NCBI RefSeq assembly: GCF_023276375.1
Contig: NZ_JALLPK010000004.1
Location: forward strand, 186,001-250,000
Direction of reading: 5' to 3'
DNA length: 64,000 nucleotides
From: Halocatena marina
GTDB lineage: Archaea > Halobacteriota > Halobacteria > Halobacteriales > Haloarculaceae
The notes under the pieces were generated by a model. That model had not been told where the DNA came from and did not search any database. It worked only from the letters and a program-made list of their open reading frames with translations. This document shows, piece after piece, positions 26,222 through 34,342 of this stretch (position 1 is the first letter of the stretch; the number at the start of each line of letters is the position of its first letter). The position numbers and the translations under genes were made by a program.

Positions 26222-27508
26222 CTATTCTTCATGGATTTCCGCCATATTAATTCGGTTTTTCGTCGTATCTGAATCTGAATCTGATACCAACGCGGGGTGT
26301 GTCTCTTCAAGCCAGACAACTGTGACGAACCACGAGCCCAACATTGCAATTCCGACTCCAACAATCGCTGCTTCGACAGACACGAGATCAGCCACGAGCC
26401 CAACAAAAATGGCACCAAAGCCATAACCAGCATCGCGCCACATGCGGTAGACACCGAGTCCCTGAGCTCGCCATTGAGGGTGAACAGCGTCCCCAACAAC
26501 AGTAATTAGATTCGGGTAGAGAAGTGCCATCCCCAAACCGGTTACTGCGGCAGAAACGAGCCATAGCATATACCCGTCAACCATGGCCACAAGGAGCGTT
26601 CCCAGTCCAGCGGTGAACATGCCTGCAACGACGGGTGATCGTCGACCAATCCGATCGGCGAGCCGGCCCGTATAAAGTTGTACAACACCCCAGACACCTC
26701 CATAGACACCGACGACGATTCCGACTTGAGCAACAGAAAGACCCTGAGAAGTGAAGTACAGCGGATAGACGATCCAGACGAGCGCGTCAACGAACTTTTC
26801 GATACTCCCAGCTTGTGACGCAGCGAAAAGCGTCCGATTGCCGTACGTCGCGTGCTTCAGTACGTTACTGAATGGCAATTCACCTTCGCTATCCGCAGTA
26901 GCGGCCGCTTCTGCATCAGCATACGGCTTAGTCTCCTCAACCAGAAATACTGATGCGAACAGGCCGCTCACGATGATCGCACCGAGAAGATAGAACGGGG
27001 CGGGACGAAGCCCGTACGAAGTAGCGATGATACCAGTTACCCAGCCGCCGATTGCAACGCCACCGTAGCCAAGCGCTTCATCGAGACCTACGGCTACCCC
27101 ACGTGCTTCGTCACCCGCGAGGTCGATTTTCGCATTCACACTCATGCTCCAGGCAAGCCCCTGATTGATACCCAGAAGCACATTGCCAAGCGTTACCCAC
27201 CACCAATTTGGTGCAGCAACAAGGATTACCGGTATTGGCAGCGCGAGTATCCACCCGAGTATCAGGATCGGCTTCCGACCATATTCGTCAGCCCACTTTC
27301 CACCGTAGAGATTGAGGAGTGCCTTGACGAAGCCGAAGCTCAGGACGAACGAACCAATCATGAGAATTGACTCAAGAGCGAAGGCCTCCCGACCGAGGAC
27401 GGGTACGACAGTTCGTTCGCTCCCGATAGTCAGTCCGATGGCAAACACCACTAACAGCTGAATGATAAATTGTTGCCAGTTCTTACGGATTCCGTGAGTA
27501 TAAGACAT
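26222..27508 (-). CDS. MFS transporter of the sulfur locus
   Basis: A 428-residue 12-helix major facilitator. The motif-A-like loops are GGKWADEYGRKPI in the first half and GRLADRIGRRSP in the second. A charged central loop (EAAATADSEGELPF) separates the halves. It lies 36 bases downstream of the rhodanese-MBL gene on the same strand, so it probably transports a sulfur compound or product; this is inferred only from context. Confidence 0.85.
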   Translation of the reverse strand: MSYTHGIRKNWQQFIIQLLVVFAIGLTIGSERTVVPVLGREAFALESILMIGSFVLSFGFVKALLNLYGGKWADEYGRKPILILGWILALPIPVILVAAPNWWWVTLGNVLLGINQGLAWSMSVNAKIDLAGDEARGVAVGLDEALGYGGVAIGGWVTGIIATSYGLRPAPFYLLGAIIVSGLFASVFLVEETKPYADAEAAATADSEGELPFSNVLKHATYGNRTLFAASQAGSIEKFVDALVWIVYPLYFTSQGLSVAQVGIVVGVYGGVWGVVQLYTGRLADRIGRRSPVVAGMFTAGLGTLLVAMVDGYMLWLVSAAVTGLGMALLYPNLITVVGDAVHPQWRAQGLGVYRMWRDAGYGFGAIFVGLVADLVSVEAAIVGVGIAMLGSWFVTVVWLEETHPALVSDSDSDTTKNRINMAEIHEE

Positions 27509-27544
27509 ACAATGTACAAATAGAAAGGGAATGGTTTCTCTATT

Positions 27545-28669
27545 TTAGTTAGCGGCGCAGTTGTTCGGCCCGAGTTCGAGGGTATCAGCATCGCCGCTTG
27601 GCTGTTCCTTCCCCCAGTTAATCTGCTTGATTTCATTGTAGTTTGCGGGCTCGTCGGCAAGACTCTCGACGATTGTTTCGATGAACGCCGTTTCGTCACC
27701 GTCTTCGACGTAGCTCAGGAGTTCGTTCGTTGTCTCCTCTCGGAGTTTTCCGAGCTGAGTGGCAAGCGGGCGAATCTCTTCGTCGCTGAAGTGGCCTGGC
27801 AAAACGATACTATCATCGTCAAGATTCGTTAGCCGGCTCAGGCTATCGAATAGCTGGTCTGCAGCTTCTCTGACAGCAACTTCGGCGCTGTCTTCGAGAT
27901 CAGGCCGGCCGACGCTTCGGAGGAACAACGTGTCCCCGGAAAGGAGCGCATCACCAAATTGGAACGAAACACTACCGGGCGTGTGACCGGGCGTGTAGAT
28001 CAGGTCGAGTTGGCGTTCTCCAACAGTGAGCGTTTCACCTTCTTCAAGAGCTGTGATCATTTCGAGATCACCAGCGTCGTCCTCATGTAGATAATATGGA
28101 ACATCGAGTTCACCTGAGAGCTGGCGAGCACCTGACACGTGGTCAGCGTGTGCGTGGGTATCGGCGACACCGATGATTTCGAGACCACGCTCGTCTGCTG
28201 CGTTCAGATACTGGTCGATATACTGACTCGGGTCGACGACGATGGCCTCACCGTCGTCATAAACAAGATACGAAACACACCCCGTTCCGGGACGAAGAAT
28301 TTGAACGACTCCGTCGACATCCTCGACCTCGTATTGACGGTGGACACGTCCCCACCCGTTCATCCCACCGTCGATCGACTTCGCGTCGAAGCCGTGCTCC
28401 CGCAGGAATTCAGCAGCGCGAGCTGAAGTTATACCACCGACGCAGACGACTGCAATTTCTTCATCTTCCGGTAGCTCCTCGAGCTGGGTTTCCAATGTGG
28501 AATAATCGTATTCCAATAGTTCGTCGTAGATGGGAATATTCATACTTCCGGGAATTTGCCACTCATCGTAGTCGTCCTTGTTGCGTACGTCGAGGACGAA
28601 AAGATCCTTAGTGTCGTTTTCGTGGACGCAACGAGCGACTTCCGAAGGTGCAACCGTAGTATTGCTCAT
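27545..28669 (-). CDS. Rhodanese-MBL fusion (persulfide dioxygenase-like), copy 1
   Basis: A 374-residue fusion. Residues about 5-105 form a rhodanese domain with a candidate catalytic Cys in VVCVGGITSARAAEFL. Residues about 115-330 form a metallo-beta-lactamase fold with HAHADH, YTPGHTPGS, LLSGDTLF and LPGHFSD as metal-ligand motifs, resembling ETHE1/CstB persulfide dioxygenases. Predicted: oxidises glutathione-like or protein persulfide and moves sulfane sulfur. ATG 28669 (MSNTTVAP) is chosen over an ATG three codons upstream. Followed by the MFS gene. Confidence 0.88.
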   Translation of the reverse strand: MSNTTVAPSEVARCVHENDTKDLFVLDVRNKDDYDEWQIPGSMNIPIYDELLEYDYSTLETQLEELPEDEEIAVVCVGGITSARAAEFLREHGFDAKSIDGGMNGWGRVHRQYEVEDVDGVVQILRPGTGCVSYLVYDDGEAIVVDPSQYIDQYLNAADERGLEIIGVADTHAHADHVSGARQLSGELDVPYYLHEDDAGDLEMITALEEGETLTVGERQLDLIYTPGHTPGSVSFQFGDALLSGDTLFLRSVGRPDLEDSAEVAVREAADQLFDSLSRLTNLDDDSIVLPGHFSDEEIRPLATQLGKLREETTNELLSYVEDGDETAFIETIVESLADEPANYNEIKQINWGKEQPSGDADTLELGPNNCAAN

Positions 28670-28971
28670 TACACCCAATATTATGAAATAGTGGTTATTA
28701 AATCCGTTGGTCGAAATACCACAAGAGGAATTCTATTTACATCGATAGTCCTCATGTGTATCGGATTTCGCGGTGTATAGCGGATGGAAATTTGAAGGCT
28801 GTTAGCTTTTCCTCACGAATAGCAACTCGACTTTCTCGAATTTTATCCACAACTAAAAATATTTCCATAGCATATATTAGACAGAGAAAATAAGCAGTAA
28901 GGCAGCGTCTGGCGCCCACTATTGTCTCACTTAGCGTTTGATTCTGTTAGAATTTAGAAGAATGAGGATTA
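28670..28971. other. Promoter region of rhodanese-MBL copy 1
   Basis: No gene. It is AT-rich, with aatattgggtg on the minus strand just before the gene start and several TATA-like runs (aaaaatatttcc, catatatta near 28855-28880). Confidence 0.4.
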
Positions 28972-29370
28972 CTATTCGACTGTGGAGGCTTCGAGTTTGT
29001 TACCGTATTTTCCGCTGAATTCACCAATGAGCTGCCCCATCTGTGCATACCAATCGTTGAGCATCCGCTGCATCTCTTGGGCGATCTCATCGGCGTCCCG
29101 AGGGAGATAGACATGATAGTAGCCACCGTGGTCGTAGTTGACCTGCTCTTTCTGGATGAATCCTGCCTGCATCAACCGCTGGACAGACCGGTAGGCGGTT
29201 GACCGCTCTCGATCAATCTCGTTGGCAATGTCGTCAACAGTGAGTGGCTTGTTCGTTTCGTTCAGAAGTCGGAAGACGTCTCTATCGATTCCTTTGAGGT
29301 TGTGGAAACACTCAAGCAGGCCCTCACACTGCATATCCTGCCGAAGCATTTCACTCATTGAGTCAGCCAT
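28972..29370 (-). CDS. TrmB-like HTH regulator with N-terminal cysteines
   Basis: A 132-residue winged-helix protein: IDRDVFRLLNETNKPLTVDD, IANEIDRERSTAYRSVQRLM and the wing KEQVNYDHGGYYHVYL are typical of the haloarchaeal TrmB family. Just before it are two cysteines (C15 and C21, in QCEGLLEC), suitably placed for a thiol or persulfide switch. It is the last gene of the YeeE/TauE cluster and has its own copy of the shared upstream motif, so it probably regulates this locus. Confidence 0.85.
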   Translation of the reverse strand: MADSMSEMLRQDMQCEGLLECFHNLKGIDRDVFRLLNETNKPLTVDDIANEIDRERSTAYRSVQRLMQAGFIQKEQVNYDHGGYYHVYLPRDADEIAQEMQRMLNDWYAQMGQLIGEFSGKYGNKLEASTVE

Positions 29371-29416
29371 TAGTTGTCAGTAGTACGTGCTGGTCTCTCA
29401 AAAGGATTAGCATAGT

Positions 29417-29433
29417 CTGCACAATACTGTAGC
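29417..29433 (-). promoter_or_regulatory. Shared sulfur-locus motif, site 1
   Basis: The minus strand reads CTACAGTATTGTGCAGA, 47-63 bases before the TrmB-like gene. Near-identical sequences occur at 30622-30638 and 32873-32890, each before another transcription unit of the locus. Confidence 0.5.
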
Positions 29434-29436
29434 CAT

Positions 29437-30432
29437 CTATGAGGATACGAACTGACACCACGTGCCGATGCGGCCTTGCCGAAGTGCACAGACCGCTGCG
29501 AGCACGACTGCAGTGCTCACCACGATTGTTGCACCGAAGATGAGAGTCATACTCACCATGTTGAGTGCTTCGATTCCGAATGAGTTGCCTATCTCCTTGG
29601 CTGCGACTGAAAGACTTCCTGCCAGTAGCATCGCGGCGAAATACTCCTTGATGTCATCTTCGTCGACTAACTTCGTCGCTCTCGCACCGATCCGAGCACC
29701 AAGCGCACTCCCAGAGAGGAGTGACCCGGCGACGGGGAGCGCAACAGCGCCAGCCTGTGCGTATACGAACGCACCATACGCCCCTGAGATCGTGATCTGG
29801 AGAATATCGGTTCCGACGGCGACCGCAGCGGGGACACCGAGACCATACATCATCGCTGGCATCAGGAGAAACCCGCCTCCGACGCCAAGGAATCCGGAGA
29901 GAATACCGATTCCCACGCCGAGTCCGAGGACAATCCACACTGAGACAGTGATATCACCGGACATCGCTATCATCGGCGGCAGAGTAATTGACTGTACTCG
30001 ATCGGCGAGGCCGGTACCATCGGAGTTGCTGCTCTCGCTACGCGTATCGTAGAGAGTAAACACCCCGACAGTGGCGAGCAGCCCTGTGTAGGCAACACTG
30101 ACAAAAAGATCTGCCGAGCCGAGCTCTTCGAGGAGAAAGACAACTCGCTTTCCGAACTCGATCCCCAACGTCATACCGACCGTCATCAGCGCTGCGAGCG
30201 AGTAGTCGACTTGACCGTGATCGCGGTGCTTGAGTGCACCGATGACGCTGGTCCCAAAGACGAACGCAAGTCCGCTCCCGACTGCAACCTTCGCTGGGTA
30301 GCCCAATACCAGTAGCGCTGGTGTTACGAGGAACGACCCGCCCATCCCAAAGAATCCGAAGAGGATTCCAATCAGTAGACCGAATCCAACGAAGAGTGCA
30401 ATCATCGCAACACTCAGCCCGAATAGTTCCAC
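29437..30432 (-). CDS. TauE/SafE-family sulfite/sulfonate exporter
   Basis: A 331-residue membrane protein with about eight helices arranged as two repeats, each containing a glycine-rich loop (GILFGFFGMGGSFLVTPALL in the first, GILSGFLGVGGGFLLMPAMM in the second), the hallmark of TauE/SafE (DUF81) permeases. GTG start; GGAGGTG lies 7 bases before it, inside the end of the preceding 52-residue gene. Predicted to export sulfite or a related anion. Confidence 0.88.
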   Translation of the reverse strand: MELFGLSVAMIALFVGFGLLIGILFGFFGMGGSFLVTPALLVLGYPAKVAVGSGLAFVFGTSVIGALKHRDHGQVDYSLAALMTVGMTLGIEFGKRVVFLLEELGSADLFVSVAYTGLLATVGVFTLYDTRSESSNSDGTGLADRVQSITLPPMIAMSGDITVSVWIVLGLGVGIGILSGFLGVGGGFLLMPAMMYGLGVPAAVAVGTDILQITISGAYGAFVYAQAGAVALPVAGSLLSGSALGARIGARATKLVDEDDIKEYFAAMLLAGSLSVAAKEIGNSFGIEALNMVSMTLIFGATIVVSTAVVLAAVCALRQGRIGTWCQFVSS

Positions 30433-30434
30433 AG

Positions 30435-30593
30435 CTATTCACCTCCTAGAAATTCACGAGTGGCTTGGTGAACGATCTGCGTTACTGCTCCATATCCGAT
30501 GTAGAGTGCGATTGCTTCAGTGAATACGATCCCGACCGTAGTAGCAGCCTGAGCCGAATTCGACAAGGCTTCGAGACCGAACATTTCAATCAT
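30435..30593 (-). CDS. DUF7512-like small membrane protein, 52 aa
   Basis: ATG at 30593; the protein begins MIEMFGLEALSNSAQAATTV, has one membrane segment (VGIVFTEAIALYIGYGAV) and ends TREFLGGE. Small proteins of this type (DUF7512) are known next to TauE/SafE genes in haloarchaea. It overlaps the Shine-Dalgarno of the TauE gene, and the stop is two bases before that gene's GTG, so they are coupled. Probably an accessory subunit. Confidence 0.7.
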   Translation of the reverse strand: MIEMFGLEALSNSAQAATTVGIVFTEAIALYIGYGAVTQIVHQATREFLGGE

Positions 30594-30621
30594 TGTCACC
30601 TATATTGTTTATTCTATCCAA

Positions 30622-30638
30622 TTCTGCACAATACCTCC
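30622..30638 (-). promoter_or_regulatory. Shared sulfur-locus motif, site 2
   Basis: The minus strand reads GGAGGTATTGTGCAGAA, 29-45 bases before the 52-residue gene, suggesting the TauE pair has its own promoter. It shares GTATTGTGCAGA exactly with site 1. Confidence 0.45.
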
Positions 30639-30678
30639 GACAAGACCGTGATTGATAATTTTGTGGAGTCATCGGTGA

Positions 30679-31149
30679 TTAGCTGGAAGTGGTTTCAGTT
30701 ACGTCGTCAGTGCTGGATGAACGAAGCGTTCGCCAGTAGCCCTGTGCATACGCGCCGAGGAACATCCCGAGAATCGCCCACAGGATCGGGTAATTGCCGA
30801 TACCGATGCTCGCGTAAGCGGCTCCCGGACAGATTCCAGACAGCCCCCAGCCGACACCGAAGATCGATCCGCCAATGACGACGTTGCTGTCGAACTCCTT
30901 TATCCGACGTGTGTACTCGCTAGCCGTCAGCGGCGCCTGATCGAGAAACCGTGTGGCGACAGTAAACGTGGCTCCTGTCACGACGGCTGCCCCGCCCATG
31001 ACGAACAGAAGACCCAAGTCATCAAACTGGAGGAAATCGAGCACGACCTCTGGGCGAGCCATGCCACTGATTGCGAGGCCGATACCGAAGATCAATCCGC
31101 CTATATAAATACTCGATATGAACAATGGTCTACGTCGGTTCTCGTTCAT
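30679..31149 (-). CDS. YeeE/YedE-family transporter half (DUF6691-like)
   Basis: A 156-residue four-helix protein. GLIFGIGLAISGMARPEVVL and GVGWGLSGICPGAAYASIG are the repeated glycine-rich hairpin motifs of YeeE/YedE proteins; the Cys in SGICPG matches the kind of conserved cysteine used in thiosulfate relay. It starts in an ATGA overlap with the other half. Together they probably make one thiosulfate/sulfur-ion uptake channel. Confidence 0.88.
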   Translation of the reverse strand: MNENRRRPLFISSIYIGGLIFGIGLAISGMARPEVVLDFLQFDDLGLLFVMGGAAVVTGATFTVATRFLDQAPLTASEYTRRIKEFDSNVVIGGSIFGVGWGLSGICPGAAYASIGIGNYPILWAILGMFLGAYAQGYWRTLRSSSTDDVTETTSS

Positions 31150-31640
31150 GGTGCTACCCCCATCGCTTGGACGAGTTGTGCCGTCCCGATTGCGACGGCG
31201 AGGAACGTCGCGACGTTCACAAGCGAAGTATTCGATAGCGAACCGACGCCACAGACACCGTGGCCCGACGTGCAGCCTTTACCGAGACGTGTTCCGATGC
31301 CGACGAGGAATCCACCGCCAAGTAGGCGCCACCACTGGACCTCGGTCGTCCAATATCCGCCCTGAAACAGCACTGCATACACGGCGGCACCGCTGATAAT
31401 GCCCACGGTGAACACGAGCCGCCAGTCGCGAGACTGGACATACGTGAAACGGTTAAATTGTGGGACATCGGAAACATATGACAGCGTCGACTCGAGGAAC
31501 GTGCTCGCTCCGGCGATGATCCCCGTAGAGAGGTAGATGACGGCGGTGCCGAGTCCTACAAGTAGTCCGCCGAGAAGATACGGCAGGACCCCTCGTGGAA
31601 ATAACTCGCGGAGAGCGAGCAGCGATGTGACTTCGATCAT
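31146..31640 (-). CDS. YeeE/YedE-family transporter half
   Basis: A 164-residue membrane protein with the repeat motifs GTRLGKGCTSGHGVCGVGSL (two cysteines in the pore hairpin) and LLVGLGTAVIYLSTGI. In bacteria YeeE is usually one chain of about 350 residues; here the function is split over two short genes, a pattern also known in other prokaryotes. Its ATG lies one base after the stop of the rhodanese-MBL gene, so the three are cotranscribed. Confidence 0.88.
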   Translation of the reverse strand: MIEVTSLLALRELFPRGVLPYLLGGLLVGLGTAVIYLSTGIIAGASTFLESTLSYVSDVPQFNRFTYVQSRDWRLVFTVGIISGAAVYAVLFQGGYWTTEVQWWRLLGGGFLVGIGTRLGKGCTSGHGVCGVGSLSNTSLVNVATFLAVAIGTAQLVQAMGVAP

Positions 31641-31641
31641 C

Positions 31642-32823
31642 TTAGTTCGTTAGCGCCTCCGTGCTGGCTGCACAGTTGTTCGGGCCGGGTTCAAGCTCGA
31701 ATGCTTCCTTAGCGTCGGGTGATTTCTGCCCGAGGTTCGTGGCGATGATTGCTTCATAATTCACCGATTTAGATGGCATGTTACTGACAACAAACGCTAC
31801 GAAAGTGTCCTTGTCCATCGATAGCGCGTCCATCGTGTCAAGCTCACTGAGCGTCTTGGTAGACGTGTCGTCGTTGTTCGGCGTTGCAGCATCGCTGAAG
31901 TGTGTAGGTGCGATGATCGTGTTTTCAGGCTGCGTCAGCACTTTTTTGATAGGCGATTTGTACAGCATCGTTGCTGCGTCCGTGGCTGTCTCGGGATCTT
32001 CGAGATCGGGACGGGCGATGCTTTCTGTGAATAGTTCGTCTCCTGTAAGCAGAACATTCTCAACCTTGTACGCGGTCATCCCCGTCGTGTGGCCGGGTGT
32101 ATGGAGTACGTTGATCTCGACATCACCGACCATGAGCGTATCGCCGTCTTCAATGATTTCGTAGGAGCGGTCGTAACCGACGCCGCGGGACGCAGCAGCG
32201 GGCATGATCGCAGTTGCGTTTGTCTGCTCAACGACTGTTCTGACCCCAGAGATGTGATCTGCGTGGATGTGCGTATCGAGCGTGTACTTGATTTCAACAC
32301 CTAGGGTTCGCGCGTCTTGGATGTAGTTCTCGGCAAACGCTCGTAGCGCATCGATGACCGCGGCTTCGTCGTTCGAGACGACTAAATACGCGAGACAACC
32401 GCTAGAGGGACGCTGGTACTGTGCGATTGTTGCGTCAATGTCGGCGTCACGTTCAGTGTATTCGTAGAGTCGTGCCCAGCCTTTCATTCCGCGTTCGAGG
32501 TGGTTGGCATCGTAACCTTCTGCTTGGAGGGCTCCGACGATTAGTTCGCTGGAGCCACCCTTCGCACACAGAACTGTAATTGTCCGTTCTTCGGGAAGCG
32601 CCGTGAGAAGATCCTCTGGAACATCATCGAGTAGTTGGAGGGAGGGATTGTTCACGATCTCGACGTTCTCATCGTCAATGTGCCACTCATCAAAGTCATC
32701 CTCAGAACGAATGTCGAGGACGAAGACGTCCTCACCACTATCATTCTGCTCTTTCAGTTGCCTCGGCGCAATTGATTCGACTTCCTCCTCGATGTGGAGA
32801 AAACTTGCTCCGGTCATCGTCAT
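31642..32823 (-). CDS. Rhodanese-MBL fusion (persulfide dioxygenase-like), copy 2
   Basis: A 393-residue fusion with an N-terminal rhodanese domain (candidate active loop LCAKGGSSELIV) and a metallo-beta-lactamase domain with THIHADHISG, LHTPGHTTGM, LLTGDELF and IAPTHFSD. It shares the C-terminal GPNNCAAS tail with copy 1 (GPNNCAAN), so the two are paralogues, though diverged. First gene of the operon with the two YeeE halves. Divergent from the tusA operon over 200 bases. Confidence 0.88.
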   Translation of the reverse strand: MTMTGASFLHIEEEVESIAPRQLKEQNDSGEDVFVLDIRSEDDFDEWHIDDENVEIVNNPSLQLLDDVPEDLLTALPEERTITVLCAKGGSSELIVGALQAEGYDANHLERGMKGWARLYEYTERDADIDATIAQYQRPSSGCLAYLVVSNDEAAVIDALRAFAENYIQDARTLGVEIKYTLDTHIHADHISGVRTVVEQTNATAIMPAAASRGVGYDRSYEIIEDGDTLMVGDVEINVLHTPGHTTGMTAYKVENVLLTGDELFTESIARPDLEDPETATDAATMLYKSPIKKVLTQPENTIIAPTHFSDAATPNNDDTSTKTLSELDTMDALSMDKDTFVAFVVSNMPSKSVNYEAIIATNLGQKSPDAKEAFELEPGPNNCAASTEALTN

Positions 32824-32872
32824 TTCTCATTACAAATGGCTCGCCAATAAGCTTTTGCATAGTAGTTACGTT

Positions 32873-32890
32873 TTCCCACAATACTATAGT
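32873..32890 (-). promoter_or_regulatory. Shared sulfur-locus motif, site 3
   Basis: The minus strand reads ACTATAGTATTGTGGGAA, 50-67 bases before rhodanese-MBL copy 2 and about 25 bases upstream of its TATA-like stretch (cttattgg). It shares TATAGTATTGTG with site 1 allowing one change. A related plus-strand sequence, tatagtagtgccaga, lies at 32943-32957 before the tusA gene. Confidence 0.5.
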
Positions 32891-32993
32891 CACAAAATAG
32901 CCTCCATAACCCATTTAACGCCGAAATAGAACATTTTCGAAATATAGTAGTGCCAGATTTATGATTTACTACCAGTATGCTTTTACCGCAGGA

Positions 32994-33005
32994 TCCAATA
33001 TTGGA
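32994..33005. promoter_or_regulatory. Perfect palindrome TCCAATATTGGA before tusA
   Basis: A 12-base palindrome 16 bases before the tusA start and about 30 bases after a TATA-like run (atttatgattta, 32957-32968), so at or near the transcription start. The half-site CCAATATT also occurs just before rhodanese-MBL copy 1 (28674-28682). A candidate operator. Confidence 0.45.
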
Positions 33006-33021
33006 CAGCGAAGCCAAGACT

Positions 33022-33264
33022 ATGACCGAATACGAAATCACTGAGATGCTCGACGTGAAGGGACAAAACTGTCCTATGCCAGTTGTCAAAACGAAGCAAA
33101 CCATCGACCAGCTTGCGAAGGGAGAGATCCTGAAGGTCCTTGCGACTGATCCAGGTAGTATGAGCGATATTGCTGGCTGGGCAGAGACGACTGACGGCGT
33201 CGAACTCCTTGATCAGGATAATGGGGATGACGTCTTCACACACTACGTTCGTAGGGCGGAGTAA
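33022..33264 (+). CDS. tusA: TusA-family sulfur carrier protein
   Basis: An 80-residue protein. GQNCPMPVVKTKQTIDQLAK carries the conserved Cys-Pro-x-Pro motif of TusA/SirA proteins, whose cysteine holds a persulfide. ATG 33022 (MTEYEITEML) is chosen; an upstream frame start at 32977 would include the palindrome. It is followed 4 bases later by the DsrE-like gene. It likely relays sulfane sulfur between the rhodanese enzymes and biosynthetic or oxidative acceptors. Confidence 0.88.
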   Translation: MTEYEITEMLDVKGQNCPMPVVKTKQTIDQLAKGEILKVLATDPGSMSDIAGWAETTDGVELLDQDNGDDVFTHYVRRAE

Positions 33265-33268
33265 CACA

Positions 33269-33853
33269 ATGAGTACAGACACCACACAAACGTCCGCTTC
33301 TGACGACGATCCAATAAGTCGGAGAGAACTCGAAGAGCGAATCGCTGAACTCGAGGACCGACTCGCTGATGTTGAGACTGAGAGTGGTGACGAGCAGCCG
33401 AAGATGTCGATCATCGCGACGAAGGGGACGCTCGATATGGCCTACCCACCACTTATCCTTGCAAGTACCGCCGCCGCGTTCGGCTACGAGGTAACAATCT
33501 TCCATACGTTTTGGGGACTGGACATCCTCCACGAAGAGCGTTCGAAACGCCTGAAGTTGAGTTCTGTCGGTAATCCTAACATGCCAGTGCCGAACGTTGT
33601 CGGCGCACTCCCAGGGATGGATCGTGTGACGACAAAGATGATGGAAAAGCAGATCGAAGATAATGATACGGCCACCATCGAAGAACTTATCGAGACATCA
33701 CTCGATATGGGCGTCGAGTTTCAGGCATGCCAGATGACCATTGATCTGATGGATTACGATGAGGACGACTTCTATGATGGTGTTACTGTCGGCGTCGGTG
33801 CGGCGACAGCGATTCGGGATATGTCTGTGTCCGACATCCAACTTCTCGTCTGA
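33269..33853 (+). CDS. DsrE/DsrF/DrsH-like sulfur transfer protein
   Basis: A 194-residue protein. The first 45 residues are a charged coiled-coil stretch (RRELEERIAELEDRLADVET). The rest is a DsrE-type domain (MSIIATKGTLDMAYPPLILA, YEVTIFHTFWGLDIL) with a conserved cysteine in FQACQMTIDLM, where DsrE-like proteins carry sulfur. In many genomes this family is a neighbour of TusA. Cotranscribed with the tusA gene. Confidence 0.85.
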   Translation: MSTDTTQTSASDDDPISRRELEERIAELEDRLADVETESGDEQPKMSIIATKGTLDMAYPPLILASTAAAFGYEVTIFHTFWGLDILHEERSKRLKLSSVGNPNMPVPNVVGALPGMDRVTTKMMEKQIEDNDTATIEELIETSLDMGVEFQACQMTIDLMDYDEDDFYDGVTVGVGAATAIRDMSVSDIQLLV

Positions 33854-33875
33854 CACCGTCGTCCCGTAGCTTTCT

Positions 33876-34316
33876 ATGGTGAACACAATGCCTAAGACAG
33901 AGTGTACAGTATTGTACCATATGTCCTATACACTGAACAAGCAAGTTCGAGGAAGTTTCGATGAAGTTGTCGAACAGACGACTGAGGCCTTGTCAGATGA
34001 AGGGTTCGGTGTTCTTTGCGACATCGATGTCCAGCAAACGCTCAAGGAGAAACTCGACGAAGACTTCCGTCGATACCAAATCTTGGGGGCCTGTAATCCA
34101 CAACTGGCACATCAGGCGCTCGAAGAAGAAATCCAGCTAGGCACACTCCTGCCGTGCAACATTATCGTCTACGAAACCGAAGACAACAGTGTAGGTGTGA
34201 GCGCGGTTGATCCTGAGGTGTTGCTATCGGTTGTCGACAATCCTGAACTAGACCAAATTGCGACCGATGTTCGGAATCGATTCGGTCACGTGTTAGACGA
34301 GCTTCCACAAGCGTGA
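33876..34316 (+). CDS. DUF302-domain protein
   Basis: The core SFDEVVEQTTEALSDEGFGV, LCDIDVQQTLKEKL, YQILGACNPQLAHQALEEE and LLPCNIIVYE is a classic DUF302 domain, frequent in sulfur-oxidation gene sets and containing two conserved cysteines (GACNP, LPCN). The start is uncertain: 33876, or the ATG at 33921 (MSYTLNKQVR), which matches the usual family N-terminus. Third gene of the tusA operon. Confidence 0.88.
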   Translation: MVNTMPKTECTVLYHMSYTLNKQVRGSFDEVVEQTTEALSDEGFGVLCDIDVQQTLKEKLDEDFRRYQILGACNPQLAHQALEEEIQLGTLLPCNIIVYETEDNSVGVSAVDPEVLLSVVDNPELDQIATDVRNRFGHVLDELPQA

Positions 34317-34342
34317 CTACCGAGACGGAGAGCAATTCCCGG

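Noticed and set aside
29462-30052. 196-codon frame opposite the TauE gene
   Set aside because: Antisense shadow; the TauE frame has motifs, a ribosome-binding site and operon context.
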